A stretch of DNA of 64,000 nucleotides, from contig NZ_LT699727.1 of NCBI RefSeq assembly GCF_900155395.1, positions 62,001-126,000 of the forward strand. The letters run 5' to 3'. A program made the position numbers and the translations under genes. The stretch comes from Merdibacter massiliensis. GTDB taxonomy: Bacteria > Bacillota_I > Bacilli_A > Erysipelotrichales > Erysipelotrichaceae. Shown here one piece after another: positions 1 to 14,270 of the stretch. The notes below the pieces were generated by a model. The model was not told the origin of the DNA and made no database searches. It saw only the letters and a program-made list of their open reading frames with translations. Each line of letters begins with the position of its first letter. Within the stretch, counting starts at the first letter, position 1.

Positions 1-1020
1 TTCTTTGGAATGACCATTGACACAAGCATCTGCAATCTTGATATAACCGTGCAATGTCGGGCACACATAACTGACCGCACCTATATCACTGGAGCCTGCC
101 GGAATCTCATCTACTGGAAGTACGTTGTTTCTTCCTACTTCTGCATATGCCTCTTTTAGAAGATCACAAAGGGTATAGTTCACGACATTATCTTCATATG
201 GACATTCATATACGCTCATTTGATAGGTACAACCGCTGGCCGCACAAGCACCTTTGACACAATCTTCGGCACGTTGACAAAGCTCTTTGACATACGCCAT
301 CGTTTCTCCTCTAAAATAATATTCCATGCACGCATAGGCAGGAATGACATTCGCCGCTTCTCCGCCATTACGGATGATTCCGTGAATATAAGTATTTGCC
401 TTGGTATACTGCCGTAATAAACTGATACCGGTATAGCTCATGATTGCCGCATCTAATGCAGAACGGCCGTTTTGAGGATGGCAGCCATGTGCATTTTTAC
501 CAAAGAAATCAAACTTTAATGGATTCAAGGCCAACGTTCTTCCCCCGAGACGGTCTTCCGTAGAAGGATGAATCATCATGGCGACATCAACATCATCAAA
601 GACATGATTGTTTGCCATCGTCACTTTGCCTCCAAAATTTTCTTCTGCCGGAGTTCCGATGACACGCACCTCCCCGCCTGTTTCTTCGACCATTTCTTTT
701 AATGCCGCTCCTGCCGCAATGGAAATAGCGGCAATCAGATTATGACCGCAACCATGTCCGACTTCAGGCAATGCATCATATTCACAAAGATAGGCAATGA
801 CTGGTCCTTCTTTTGCAGAGCGATACACGCCTTGAAAACCAGTGGGGCATACATACGCTGATGTTGTCGCAAATCCAAGATCGTTCAATGCATCGCAAAG
901 CAGCGCCATCGTTTGAAATTCTTCATTCCCCAATTCCGGATGCTCGTACATGGATTGTACCAGGCTCATATAATGATCTAAGTGTTCTTCTACATGTTTC
1001 TTGATTTTTTCTTCCATCAT
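1..1020 (-). CDS. M20-family amidohydrolase/dipeptidase, C-terminus cut by window edge
   Basis: The frame is open from an ATG at 1020 to the window edge (340 codons, no stop), so the C-terminus is missing. A GAGGG ribosome site lies 4-5 bases upstream of the ATG. The metal-site motif 'EYDALPEVGHGCGHN' near residue 95 and 'GTPAEENFGGK' near residue 130 are typical of zinc M20 enzymes, closest in style to the PM20D2/AbgB-like branch that hydrolyses dipeptides or N-acyl amino acids. A later 'NPLKFDFFGKNAHGCHPQNGRSALDA'-type dimerisation-domain segment is present. The substrate cannot be deduced. The next gene upstream, pyrE, ends with its own terminator, so this gene is probably separately transcribed. 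Confidence 0.88.
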   Translation of the reverse strand, partial: MMEEKIKKHVEEHLDHYMSLVQSMYEHPELGNEEFQTMALLCDALNDLGFATTSAYVCPTGFQGVYRSAKEGPVIAYLCEYDALPEVGHGCGHNLIAAISIAAGAALKEMVEETGGEVRVIGTPAEENFGGKVTMANNHVFDDVDVAMMIHPSTEDRLGGRTLALNPLKFDFFGKNAHGCHPQNGRSALDAAIMSYTGISLLRQYTKANTYIHGIIRNGGEAANVIPAYACMEYYFRGETMAYVKELCQRAEDCVKGACAASGCTYQMSVYECPYEDNVVNYTLCDLLKEAYAEVGRNNVLPVDEIPAGSSDIGAVSYVCPTLHGYIKIADACVNGHSKE

Positions 1021-1045
1021 TTTTCCCTCATTTCTTTTTATTTAT

Positions 1046-1070
1046 AAAAAGCCCTTCCGATGAAAGGCTT
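1046..1070 (-). terminator. Intrinsic terminator of pyrE
   Basis: On the minus strand a near-perfect stem (AAGCCTTTC / GAAGGGCTT) is followed by a T-run. It overlaps the pyrE stop codon. Confidence 0.8.
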
Positions 1071-1747
1071 TATTTTACTCCATATTCTGCATAGTAAGCA
1101 TCGATTCGATCTTTTAATTCATCATTGATGACCACTTTCCCATTGCATGGACAATTGTATAAATAAGATACGACTTCCGGCATGCTTACGATTGCAGCTG
1201 TATCAAATCCATAAAGATCTTTAATTTCTTCCAACGCTGTCTTCTCACCATTTTTTCCTTTTTCGTTACGATTTAAAGACACGATCAATCCCTTGATATC
1301 AACGTCAGCTTGTGCTTTTAAGATCGGATATGTCTCTTCGATGGATTTTCCTGATGTTGTGACATCCTCAATAATCACCACACGGTCTCCATCCTTCAGT
1401 TTTGATCCTAACAAAATTCCTGTATCCCCATGATCTTTTACTTCTTTTCGATTGGAACAGTAACGGATTTCTTTCCCATATAACTCACTGATAGCCATCG
1501 TCGTTGCGACTGCCAAAGGAATTCCTTTATATGCCGGGCCAAACAATACATCAAAATCCAACCCATAATGATCATGGATCGCTTTTGCATAATATTCTCC
1601 TAATCGGCGCAACTGTGTACCATTCACATAAGCACCTGCATTCATGAAGAACGGTGATTTACGACCGCTTTTTAAAGTAAAGTCACCAAATTTCAAGACT
1701 TCGCTTTCCACCATAAACTCGATAAATTCACTTTTATATTTCTCCAT
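1070..1747 (-). CDS. pyrE: Orotate phosphoribosyltransferase
   Basis: It transfers the phosphoribosyl group of PRPP to orotate, giving OMP, the fifth step of UMP synthesis. The PRPP-binding loop 'VVIIEDVTTSGKS' lies near residue 125 and 'LFGPAYKGIPLA' near residue 65; 225 residues is normal for the clostridial-type enzyme. The start is the ATG at 1747, with GGAGG seven to eight bases upstream. A longer in-frame start at 1819 is unlikely because it sits beside the preceding terminator and upstream of the gene's own promoter. Unlike the other pyr genes it is not in the main operon: the beta-glucoside operon lies between pyrF and pyrE. Confidence 0.96.
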   Translation of the reverse strand: MEKYKSEFIEFMVESEVLKFGDFTLKSGRKSPFFMNAGAYVNGTQLRRLGEYYAKAIHDHYGLDFDVLFGPAYKGIPLAVATTMAISELYGKEIRYCSNRKEVKDHGDTGILLGSKLKDGDRVVIIEDVTTSGKSIEETYPILKAQADVDIKGLIVSLNRNEKGKNGEKTALEEIKDLYGFDTAAIVSMPEVVSYLYNCPCNGKVVINDELKDRIDAYYAEYGVK

Positions 1748-1778
1748 ATAGTATCCTCCAAAAAAGTATTCTTTTATT

Positions 1779-1807
1779 ATATTATCATAAGTATTCCACC
1801 GATTCAA
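1779..1807 (-). promoter_or_regulatory. Promoter of pyrE
   Basis: Minus-strand TTGAAT (1802-1807), 17-base spacer, TAATAT (1779-1784). It lies between the terminator of the beta-glucoside operon and the pyrE ribosome site, implying separate transcription of pyrE. No PyrR-like leader is visible here. Confidence 0.6.
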
Positions 1808-1820
1808 ACGCTTCTCCATT

Positions 1821-1874
1821 AAAAAAACACTTCGTTCATTTAGACGAATTTTCTAAATGACAAAAGTGTTTTTT
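1821..1874 (-). terminator. Terminator of the beta-glucoside operon (bidirectional shape)
   Basis: A long hairpin with arms AAAAAACACTT..TTTAGA and TCTAAAT..AAGTGTTTTTT lies directly after the EIIA stop codon. Confidence 0.85.
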
Positions 1875-1884
1875 GCTGATCTAA

Positions 1885-2376
1885 TTATTTTGTAATAATT
1901 TGCCCGCGATTTACTTTTCCATAATCAATGAAGGAAATGCGTTCTTCTTTATTCACAGGTTCTGTAACCACCAGCATGGTCGTTGTCTCCAGTCCAGCTT
2001 TGTGCACAGCTTCTAGATCCACTTCAATGATTGGATCATTTGCATGGACCTCATCCCCCTGTTTCACATAAGAATGAAATCCTTTTCCATTTAAACTTAC
2101 TGTATCAATACCAATATGAACCAGAAGGCCTGTTCCATTTTTCATACGTACAGCAAACGCATGTTTACTTGGAAATAGTACCTCTATTTTTCCATTCGCT
2201 GGCGATACGATCTTGCCATTTGTAATTTGAAAGCCAATGGTCTGCCCCATCAATTCTTTTGCAAATGTCATATCTGAAATATTTTCCGGGCTGATCATTT
2301 CACCATCCGCAACTGCAACAATCACATCATCTGCATATACATTTGTCGTTTTTTTCCATTTATCAAATAGTCCCAT
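1885..2376 (-). CDS. PTS EIIA domain protein, glucose/beta-glucoside type
   Basis: A single-domain EIIA of the Crr type, 163 residues. It carries phosphate from HPr to the EIIB domain of the sugar permease. The phosphorylated histidine is in 'GLLVHIGIDTVSLNGKGF' near residue 87, and the second active-site histidine is probably in 'FPSKHAFAV' near residue 72. It is the last gene of the licT-bglP-bglA operon, ten bases after bglA. Because the permease here lacks a fused IIA domain, this protein very likely supplies it. It could also serve other glucose-family permeases in the cell. Confidence 0.93.
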   Translation of the reverse strand: MGLFDKWKKTTNVYADDVIVAVADGEMISPENISDMTFAKELMGQTIGFQITNGKIVSPANGKIEVLFPSKHAFAVRMKNGTGLLVHIGIDTVSLNGKGFHSYVKQGDEVHANDPIIEVDLEAVHKAGLETTTMLVVTEPVNKEERISFIDYGKVNRGQIITK

Positions 2377-2386
2377 ATTTTTACCT

Positions 2387-5196
<2,810 letters not shown>

Positions 5197-5262
5197 CGTA
5201 TTCTTTCCTTTCTTTTCTTTATGCTAATTCATGAGCCGTACGCTCTCATGATACTAGTCTTC

Positions 5263-6090
5263 TTATTGTATGCTTTCTCTCGAACGCAGACGATTGATAT
5301 GCAAGATCAAATATAATTGTTCTTCTTCGCTTAACTCCCATCCCATATTTTGTTGCAGAAAACGATCGATCTTCTCTACACATTCATATGTTTCTGGATA
5401 CTGCTGGCGAATCGAAGAAAATAACGACTGATTTTCACTCGTTATTGCCATTTGATCTTTTTGCCGTCGTAATAGAAACTGCATATGAGAAGCAAAACGT
5501 GAATAATTAAATCCTTTTTTATCAATATCAATCTGAAACTGCGATTCTATGATCTGCGTTACTTTATTTAAGATATCAGATTCATCTATACTTTCTTCTT
5601 TATTAAAATTTTGTGAATTTACTATATGCAAAGCAATGCTGATTGCCTCTTGTGCCTCTAAATGAATCTTCAGTTGTTGATTGATATATTTGACTGCCCA
5701 TTCACCTATTTCCATCTCTTTTTCAAATTGCTGCTGAAAATCATAAGAATATGGAGCCTGTACAAATATTCCTTTTTGATAGCGGTCATATGCAAATTTA
5801 ATATGATCTGCCAAGGTAAAAACGATGTTTGGATTCAGTTCATGTTCGATCTTTTCTTTTGCTTTATCTACTATCACAGAAGATATCGTAAAGATGCGGT
5901 CTGGTATTTCATTTAACAAACCATAATATTTTGCATTTACACCATAAAAAGTTTTTCTTATCTTGCTCATATCTTTTAATGTGTATGGCATTTTGGGAAA
6001 ACCGATTCCGTTTCCTAATGCAATCAATTGATGTCCATTGTCATCGATGCATATAGCGACGTTGTTATTTAATTTCTTGATTACACGCAT
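5263..6090 (-). CDS. licT: BglG/LicT-family transcription antiterminator
   Basis: An RNA-binding regulator with an N-terminal CAT domain (residues 1-55, 'MRVIKKLNNNVAICIDDNG') followed by two PRD domains that are phosphorylated by the PTS. Candidate PRD histidines are in 'LADHIKFAYDR', 'IALHIVNSQ', 'FASHMQFL' and 'YLILHINRL'. The start is the ATG at 6090 with GGAGGG upstream; a longer frame to 6135 would run into the leader terminator. It is the first gene of its operon, and a RAT element lies in its own leader, so it should control itself and the genes downstream in response to beta-glucosides. Confidence 0.94.
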   Translation of the reverse strand: MRVIKKLNNNVAICIDDNGHQLIALGNGIGFPKMPYTLKDMSKIRKTFYGVNAKYYGLLNEIPDRIFTISSVIVDKAKEKIEHELNPNIVFTLADHIKFAYDRYQKGIFVQAPYSYDFQQQFEKEMEIGEWAVKYINQQLKIHLEAQEAISIALHIVNSQNFNKEESIDESDILNKVTQIIESQFQIDIDKKGFNYSRFASHMQFLLRRQKDQMAITSENQSLFSSIRQQYPETYECVEKIDRFLQQNMGWELSEEEQLYLILHINRLRSRESIQ

Positions 6091-6111
6091 GAACTGATTC
6101 CCTCCTTTCAC

Positions 6112-6180
6112 AAAAAAAGCTCTTCCAACGCACATACACTATGAAAACACACAGGTAATGCCTCAGAAGAGTAACAATCC
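6112..6180 (-). promoter_or_regulatory. RAT antiterminator overlapping a terminator in the licT leader
   Basis: On the minus strand the leader reads GGATTGTTACTCTTC..GAGG (6150-6180), closely matching ribonucleic antiterminator sites of the BglG/LicT family. The CTCTTC within it can instead pair with GAAGAG (6120-6125), which is followed by a run of seven T, giving a competing terminator. This is the classic mutually exclusive arrangement; LicT binding would favour read-through. Confidence 0.88.
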
Positions 6181-6217
6181 ATCATCTAAACGCTCACTAT
6201 TCATGATTTCCATGATT

Positions 6218-6256
6218 ATTCTACTTCATCCTTCAATAAAATGCAAGCGTTTTCTG
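6218..6256 (-). promoter_or_regulatory. Promoter of the licT-bgl operon with overlapping cre site
   Basis: Minus-strand TTGCAT (6241-6246), 17-base spacer, TAGAAT (6218-6223). The sequence ATGCAAGCGTTTTCTG at 6241-6256 matches the CcpA cre consensus except at the last two positions and covers the -35 box, which predicts catabolite repression. Confidence 0.75.
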
Positions 6257-6284
6257 CTTATATTTAAAAAATCTGTTTGCTTGA

Positions 6285-6331
6285 ACAAAAAGAGAGAAAA
6301 TTGTCTCTTTTACTAACAATTCCTCTCTTTA
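6285..6331 (-). terminator. Terminator of the pyr operon after pyrF
   Basis: Minus-strand stem AAAGAGAG-AATTGT / ACAATT-CTCTCTTT followed by T-rich sequence, just after the pyrF stop. Confidence 0.8.
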
Positions 6332-6351
6332 TATTCCAATACAATAAGTAC

Positions 6352-7052
6352 CTATCCTTCCATCGTTGCTTCAATGGCAAGATATGTTTTTAGTGGATCT
6401 GCACTTTTGGTAATCGAGCGTCCGACTACGATATGGTCACAGCCTTGTTCTTTTGCATAAGCAGGTGTTGCAACACGTTTTTGATCATCTTTTGAATCAT
6501 CTGCCAGACGAATGCCTGGTGTGACTGTTAAGAAATCTGTTCCACAAGCTTCGTGGATCGCACGTGCTTCATGAACAGAACAAACGACACCGTCCAATCC
6601 TGCTTCTTTCGCATTCTTTGCATATTTGATCACACAATCAATGACTTCTCCCGGTATTCCCAGTTCATTGTTCATCGCTTCTTTAGAAGTCGATGTAAGC
6701 TGTGTCACACCAATACACAATGGACGTTTTCCATTGACTGCACCTTCTTCCAGACCTTCTATAGCTGCCTTCATCATAGCAATGCCGCCGGCGCAATGTA
6801 AATTTACGATATCGACATCCAGCTTCGCTAAATTTTTCATTGCTTGTTTCACAGTATTAGGAATATCGTGCAGTTTTAGATCCAAAAAGATATGATGACC
6901 CATCTTGCGAATTTCGGATACGATGTCTAAACCAAATGCATAGGTCAATTCCATTCCGATCTTTACATAAATCGGTTGTTCAAATTTGGACAAGAACTGG
7001 AATAAATCTTCTTTATTAGAAAAATCCAGTGCTACGATCGTCTTATCATTCA

Positions 7053-7053
<1 letters not shown>
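6352..7053 (-). CDS. pyrF: Orotidine 5'-phosphate decarboxylase
   Basis: It decarboxylates OMP to UMP. The catalytic Asp-Lys-Asp array is visible in 'HIFLDLKLHDIPNT' near residues 55-65; the phosphate-binding end is 'HIVVGRSITKSADP' near residue 210. Its length of 233 is typical for the group I enzyme. It overlaps the pyrD stop by one base and is the last gene of the main pyr operon. Confidence 0.96.
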
Positions 7054-8704
<1,651 letters not shown>

Positions 8705-8705
8705 A

Positions 8706-11700
8706 TCAATGCTCCAATTCATTCATGCTGATGGTCGTATAGCTCATGGATTCGACTACACGCAGGATTGCATAGGCAGTATCTAAAGAGGTAAAGCAGC
8801 TGATGCTGTTTTCTGCTGAAACGCGGCGAATCAAGAATCCATCATTGGATGTGGTCTTATGTGTACCTTCCATCGTATTGATCACATAATTAATACGTCC
8901 CATACGGATCAAATTTAATATATTCTTGTCTGGATTTTCACTGATCTTAATTGCATCATGCACATAAATGCCTTTTTCTCTTAAATAACTAGCCGTACCG
9001 CTTGTCGCATAAATGCCATATCCGCAATCAAAGAAACGTTTTGCAATATGATACGCTTCTTCTTTGTCTTGATCTGCTACTGTGATCAGGACATTTCCCT
9101 GCATAGGCACTTTGACGCCGCTTGCGATCAATGCCTTATGCAATGCTTTTTCTAAAGTGACATCGCCGCCAAGTGCTTCTCCTGTTGATTTCATTTCCGG
9201 ACCTAAGGTCGTATCAACGCTGCGCAATTTAGCAAATGAGAATACCGGTGCTTTTACAAAGACACGGTCTTCTTCTTCTTTTACACAATCCAATGGATAA
9301 CCCTGTTCTTTCAATGAATGCCCTAATACGCATAAAGTAGCAATATGTGACATTGGCACACTGGTGATCTTGCTCAAGAACGGTACTGTACGGGAACTTC
9401 TTGGATTGACCTCCAGCACATATACATTATCATCTTTATCGACGATAAACTGAATATTGTATAATCCGATAAAGTGGAATCCTTTTCCAATACGGATTGC
9501 ATAATCAACGATCGTATCTTTGATCTTTTGCGAAAGCGTCGGTGCCGGATAAACAGAGAAAGAGTCACCAGAATGGACGCCCGCACGTTCAATATGTTCC
9601 ATGATGCCTGGAATAAAGACATGTTCACCGTCAGCGATCGCATCGATCTCACATTCTTTACCGACAATGTATTTATCGACCAAGATCGGCGCATCATGTG
9701 AAATTTCTTTTACTGCGGTTGCCATGTATACACGCAAGTCATCATCATTCTGCACGATTTCCATCGCACGTCCACCCAATACATAAGAAGGGCGTACCAA
9801 TACCGGATAACCGATGCGGTTGGCAATTTTGACAGCTTCTTCTACTTCAATTGCCGTTTCTCCTTTTGGCTGCGGAATATCCAGCTGATGCAGCATCTCT
9901 TCAAATTCATGGCGGTCTTCTGCACGGTCAATGTCCTCTAAGCTCGTACCTAAGATCTTCACGCCGCGATCGACTAATTTATCAGCCAGGTTGATTGCTG
10001 TCTGTCCGCCAAATTGTACGATGACACCTAAAGGCTGTTCCAGATCTACGACATGCATGACATCTTCAATCGTCAATGGTTCAAAATACAATTTATCAGA
10101 GATAGAGAAATCAGTAGATACTGTTTCCGGGTTATTGTTGATGACAATTGCTTCATAACCTGCTTCACGCAGTGTTTTGACACAATGAACAGTTGCGTAA
10201 TCAAACTCGACACCCTGTCCGATCCGGATAGGACCGCTGCCCAGTACGATTACTTTTTTATTGTCACTGCGTTTTGATTCGTTTTCCTGTTCATATGTTG
10301 AATAATAATATGGTGTTGCACTTTCAAATTCCGCTGCACAAGTATCTACCATCTTGTAGACCGGTATGATTCCATTTTCTTTACGCAGATCATACACTTC
10401 CCGTTCGCTCATATTCCATTGACGGGCGATATAAGAATCTGCAAAACCATTGCGTTTGATCGCATATAACACGTTTGGATCTTTTGGATGTTCCATCATC
10501 TGTTTTTCCAATGTCAGAATATTTTGGAATTTGTCTAAGAAGAAGTTATCGATCATCGTAATTTCATGGATACGTGCTTTGTCAGCACCTCTTCTTAACA
10601 ATTCAGAAATAGTGAACATACGCAGATCATCTTTGATTGCTACACGTTCCCATAATTCTTCATCACTCAGAGCTGCGATTTCCTTATTTTCAATATGATC
10701 GCACTTCATTTCCAAAGAACGTACGGCTTTTAAGAAACTTTCTTCAAAGTTGCGGCCGATCGACATGACTTCACCGGTTGCTTTCATCTGCGTTCCTAAA
10801 CGGCGATCTGCACTTGGAAACTTATCAAATGGGAAACGGGCCAGTTTTGTTACGATATAGTCTAATGCAGGTTCAAAACATGCATAGCTTGTTTTCGTGA
10901 TCGGATTGATGATTTCATCCAATGTCATGCCAACTGCAATTTTTGCAGCCAATTTAGCAATTGGATAACCAGTTGCTTTCGATGCCAGGGCTGAAGAACG
11001 CGATACACGCGGATTCACCTCAATGACATAATATTTGAATGAATTTGGATCTAAAGCCAGCTGTACATTACATCCGCCGCAGATTTTTAATGCACGGATG
11101 ATCTTTAAGCTTGCATTACGCAGCATCTGATGCTCACGATCGCTCAACGTCTGCACTGGCGCAACGACCATTGAGTCGCCGGTATGAATTCCCACCGGAT
11201 CAATATTTTCCATGTTGCAGACAACGATGGCGTTGTCATTGGCATCACGCATGACCTCATACTCAATTTCTTTAAAACCGGCAATGCTGCGTTCGATCAA
11301 ACACTGATGTACAGGAGAGATCTTCAATCCATTGGCTGCGATATCGCGGAGTTCTTCCTCATTATCTGCAAATCCACCGCCGGTTCCGCCTAATGTGTAA
11401 GCAGGGCGCACAACTACAGGATACCCGATCGAATTTGCAAAATGCACTGCTTCTTCAACTGTATGGACGATGTCGCTTTCCGGTACCGGTTCATGGATCT
11501 CATTCATCAAATCGCGGAACAATTCACGATCTTCTGCTTTGTTGATGGCTTTTAAATCAGTACCCAAAATCTCAACACCATATTCTTCTAGAATACCTGA
11601 GTTTGCCAATTCTACAACCAGATTTAATCCTGTTTGACCACCTAATGAACCAAGCACAGCATCTGGACGTTCTTTATAAATGATGCGGCTGGCAAAATCC

Positions 11701-11912
11701 AGTGTCAAAGGTTCAATATAAACACGGTCGGCAATTGCTGTATCCGTCATGATCGTTGCTGGATTGGAGTTGATCAGCACGACCTCATAACCTTCTTCGC
11801 GTAAAGACTGACAAGCCTGGCTGCCTGCATAATCGAACTCTGCGGCTTGTCCAATGACGATTGGTCCAGAACCAATCACTAAAATCTTATGTATATCTGT
11901 ACGTTTTGTCAT
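8706..11912 (-). CDS. carB: Carbamoyl-phosphate synthase, large subunit
   Basis: It makes carbamoyl phosphate from ammonia, bicarbonate and two ATP, 1068 residues. Two homologous ATP-grasp halves are visible: '[13 protein letters not shown]' near residue 170 and '[14 protein letters not shown]' near residue 710, each following a '[20 protein letters not shown]'-type N-domain. The C-terminal MGS-like allosteric domain begins near residue 930. It overlaps the end of carA by four bases. As the only carbamoyl-phosphate synthase in the window and part of the pyr operon, it is presumably pyrimidine-controlled. Confidence 0.97.
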   Translation of the reverse strand: MTKRTDIHKILVIGSGPIVIGQAAEFDYAGSQACQSLREEGYEVVLINSNPATIMTDTAIADRVYIEPLTLDFASRIIYKERPDAVLGSLGGQTGLNLVVELANSGILEEYGVEILGTDLKAINKAEDRELFRDLMNEIHEPVPESDIVHTVEEAVHFANSIGYPVVVRPAYTLGGTGGGFADNEEELRDIAANGLKISPVHQCLIERSIAGFKEIEYEVMRDANDNAIVVCNMENIDPVGIHTGDSMVVAPVQTLSDREHQMLRNASLKIIRALKICGGCNVQLALDPNSFKYYVIEVNPRVSRSSALASKATGYPIAKLAAKIAVGMTLDEIINPITKTSYACFEPALDYIVTKLARFPFDKFPSADRRLGTQMKATGEVMSIGRNFEESFLKAVRSLEMKCDHIENKEIAALSDEELWERVAIKDDLRMFTISELLRRGADKARIHEITMIDNFFLDKFQNILTLEKQMMEHPKDPNVLYAIKRNGFADSYIARQWNMSEREVYDLRKENGIIPVYKMVDTCAAEFESATPYYYSTYEQENESKRSDNKKVIVLGSGPIRIGQGVEFDYATVHCVKTLREAGYEAIVINNNPETVSTDFSISDKLYFEPLTIEDVMHVVDLEQPLGVIVQFGGQTAINLADKLVDRGVKILGTSLEDIDRAEDRHEFEEMLHQLDIPQPKGETAIEVEEAVKIANRIGYPVLVRPSYVLGGRAMEIVQNDDDLRVYMATAVKEISHDAPILVDKYIVGKECEIDAIADGEHVFIPGIMEHIERAGVHSGDSFSVYPAPTLSQKIKDTIVDYAIRIGKGFHFIGLYNIQFIVDKDDNVYVLEVNPRSSRTVPFLSKITSVPMSHIATLCVLGHSLKEQGYPLDCVKEEEDRVFVKAPVFSFAKLRSVDTTLGPEMKSTGEALGGDVTLEKALHKALIASGVKVPMQGNVLITVADQDKEEAYHIAKRFFDCGYGIYATSGTASYLREKGIYVHDAIKISENPDKNILNLIRMGRINYVINTMEGTHKTTSNDGFLIRRVSAENSISCFTSLDTAYAILRVVESMSYTTISMNELEH

Positions 11913-12988
11913 CTTTTTTCTGCCTCCTTCTCCATCAGCTCCATAAACTGATCAAATAGGTAATTGCTGTCTTCCGGTCCGGGAGAAGCCTCCGGATGAT
12001 ATTGTACGCTGAAAATCGGATATTTTGTATGACGTACACCTTCTACGCTCTTATCATTCAGCGCTTGATGCGTCATTACCAGATCTGTTCCTTCCAAGGA
12101 ACTTGCCTCTACGGCAAAACCGTGGTTTTGCGAAGTCATCTCTACTTTTCCAGTTTCTAAATTGACGACCGGATGATTGCATCCGCGATGTCCAAATTTC
12201 AATTTTACCGTATTTGCACCGCTTGCCAAAGAAATCAGCTGATGTCCCAAGCAAATACCAAAGATGACAACATGACCCATCAATTGACGGATGGTCTCGA
12301 TTGCAACTGTCATATCTTTAGGATCTCCAGGACCATTGCTCAACATCACGCCATCTGGTTTCATGGCTAAAATCGTCTGTGCATCTGTATCATAAGGTAC
12401 GACCGTCAGATCACAATTTCGACGGGAAAGTTCACGAATGATTCCGTTTTTCGCTCCAAAATCCATCAAAACGACACGTTTTCCGCGGTTTGGAATCGGG
12501 AAAGCATTCTTTGTTGAAACCTGTGCAACCTGATCATGCATCAGTTCGCTCTTTCGTAAAATCGCTACGATTTGTTCAACATCCGCACCTTCATCTGCCA
12601 TGATTGCTTTCATCGTACCGCTTGTACGGATCTTTCGTGTTATCGCACGTGTATCCACACCTTCGATTCCCGGAATTCCTTTTTGCTTTAAAAATTCATC
12701 CAATGTATAGTCACAGCGGAAATTGCTTGGTTCTTTGCAGCATTCTCTGACAACAAATCCAAAAACTGCAGGAGCCAAGCTTTCAAAATCATCGCAATTG
12801 ATTCCATAATTGCCAATCATTGGATACGTCATCATTACGATCTGACCGCAATAAGACAGATCGCTGAGCACTTCCTGATAACCGCTCATACCTGTATTGA
12901 AGACCAATTCTCCCATGCGATATTGGTTGGCTCCAAAGCCTTCACCTTCATAGACGCTGCCATCTTCCAAAATCAGTAAACGCTTCAT
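11909..12988 (-). CDS. carA: Carbamoyl-phosphate synthase, small (glutaminase) subunit
   Basis: A class I glutamine amidotransferase that feeds ammonia to CarB, 359 residues. The nucleophile cysteine is in '[15 protein letters not shown]' near residue 243, and the catalytic His-Glu pair in '[13 protein letters not shown]' near residue 328. It overlaps the pyrC stop by four bases and has a GAGGAGG ribosome site. Confidence 0.97.
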   Translation of the reverse strand: MKRLLILEDGSVYEGEGFGANQYRMGELVFNTGMSGYQEVLSDLSYCGQIVMMTYPMIGNYGINCDDFESLAPAVFGFVVRECCKEPSNFRCDYTLDEFLKQKGIPGIEGVDTRAITRKIRTSGTMKAIMADEGADVEQIVAILRKSELMHDQVAQVSTKNAFPIPNRGKRVVLMDFGAKNGIIRELSRRNCDLTVVPYDTDAQTILAMKPDGVMLSNGPGDPKDMTVAIETIRQLMGHVVIFGICLGHQLISLASGANTVKLKFGHRGCNHPVVNLETGKVEMTSQNHGFAVEASSLEGTDLVMTHQALNDKSVEGVRHTKYPIFSVQYHPEASPGPEDSNYLFDQFMELMEKEAEKR

Positions 12989-14259
12989 TCTTTATCCTCC
13001 TCATATATGATCGTTCCATCTACGATCGTTTTCTTGATACGGCCTTTTACACGCCAGCCGTGAAATGGCGTATTCTTTCCTTTGGAATAAAAACGATCTC
13101 GATTAATAATATATTCTTCATCTAGATCCACCAGGATCATATCGCTTGCATATCCTTCTTGCAAAACACCTTTCTTTTGCATGCCAAAGCGTTTGGCTGG
13201 CGCTTCGCTCATCCAGTAAACAAGTTGAGATAACGTGATCTCCCCTGCGCAGACCAGTCGGCTGTATAACAATGGGAAAGCCGTTTCCAAAGAAACGATG
13301 CCAAACGGTGCTTTATCCATCGGCCGCTGTTTTTCTTCTTGGCTATGCGGTGCATGATCATTGGCAATCAGTGTCAATGCCCCGCTTTTCAATCCATTGA
13401 TCAATGCCTGACGATCCTTTTCTCCTCTTAATGGCGGATTCATCTTCCAATTGGGGCCAACCACATCATGTTCATTCAAAAGCAGATGATGCGCAGTAAC
13501 TTCTCCGCTGACATCGCAGCCCTTCTTTTTATACTCTTCCAGCAACTGTACGCTTTCTTTTGCAGAAACATGACAGCAATGATAGTGTGCGCCTGTCTCT
13601 TCTACTAGCTGCAGATCACGTTCCAGCTGTTTCCATTCGCATTCACTTGGAATCCCGATCCAATGGCGGTCATAAGCTTCACTTCCAGCATGCACACAAG
13701 CGCCTTCTTTGCGGTATTGCATATCTTCGGTATGGGCAACGATCATGGTGTGCAGATCATGACTTTTTTTCATTGCCTCCCGCATGATGTCATCGTTTTG
13801 GACGCCGACCCCATCATCGCTGAATGCATGAATGTCCATCTTTGTGAAAGCTTCCATGTCCACAACTTCTTTTCCGGCTTCCTGACGGGTAATCGTTGCG
13901 TAAGGAATGACATGAACGTGTGCATCGTGCTGGATCTTATCCATATATTGTTTCATCGTCTCTACATTGTCCGGATACGGAATGACATTCGGCATTGCCA
14001 TGATCGTTGTAAAACCACCGGCTGCTGCCGCCATCGTTCCCGTATCGATGGTCTCTTTATACTCATATCCCGGCTCCCGCAGATGGACATGTACATCGAT
14101 CAATCCAGGTAAAAGTGTATACCCTTTTCCGTCTATGATCTGCGCCTCTTCTGCATCAATATGATCATCTATTTTCAAAATTTGCTGGTCATCGAATAAA
14201 ATTTCTTTGTCAACCAGCTGCTCATTCTCTAATAGTTTGACATTTTTTAGAAGTTTCAT
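12985..14259 (-). CDS. pyrC: Dihydroorotase
   Basis: A zinc amidohydrolase closing carbamoyl aspartate to dihydroorotate; 424 residues, class I type. Metal ligands are in 'LIDVHVHLREPGYEYKE' near residue 57 and later 'HYHCCHVSAKES' near residue 230; the conserved aspartate is in 'LIANDHAPH' near residue 305. The start chosen is the ATG at 14259, since AAGGAG lies seven bases before it and almost touches the other in-frame ATG at 14265. It is separated from pyrB by eleven bases. Confidence 0.96.
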   Translation of the reverse strand: MKLLKNVKLLENEQLVDKEILFDDQQILKIDDHIDAEEAQIIDGKGYTLLPGLIDVHVHLREPGYEYKETIDTGTMAAAAGGFTTIMAMPNVIPYPDNVETMKQYMDKIQHDAHVHVIPYATITRQEAGKEVVDMEAFTKMDIHAFSDDGVGVQNDDIMREAMKKSHDLHTMIVAHTEDMQYRKEGACVHAGSEAYDRHWIGIPSECEWKQLERDLQLVEETGAHYHCCHVSAKESVQLLEEYKKKGCDVSGEVTAHHLLLNEHDVVGPNWKMNPPLRGEKDRQALINGLKSGALTLIANDHAPHSQEEKQRPMDKAPFGIVSLETAFPLLYSRLVCAGEITLSQLVYWMSEAPAKRFGMQKKGVLQEGYASDMILVDLDEEYIINRDRFYSKGKNTPFHGWRVKGRIKKTIVDGTIIYEEDKE

Positions 14260-14270
14260 AACCATTCTCC

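Noticed and set aside
1748-1819. Longer pyrE start giving 24 extra residues
   Set aside because: It lies beside the preceding terminator and upstream of the pyrE promoter, while the ATG at 1747 has a proper ribosome site.
5221-5260. Possible second RAT or terminator between licT and bglP
   Set aside because: There is a short inverted repeat (CATGAG..CTCATG) but no RAT consensus and no T-run.
13560-14112. 149- and 75-residue plus-strand frames opposite pyrC
   Set aside because: They lie inside a certain gene, and are rich in His/Cys/Ile because of the complementary codons; no sign of real coding.
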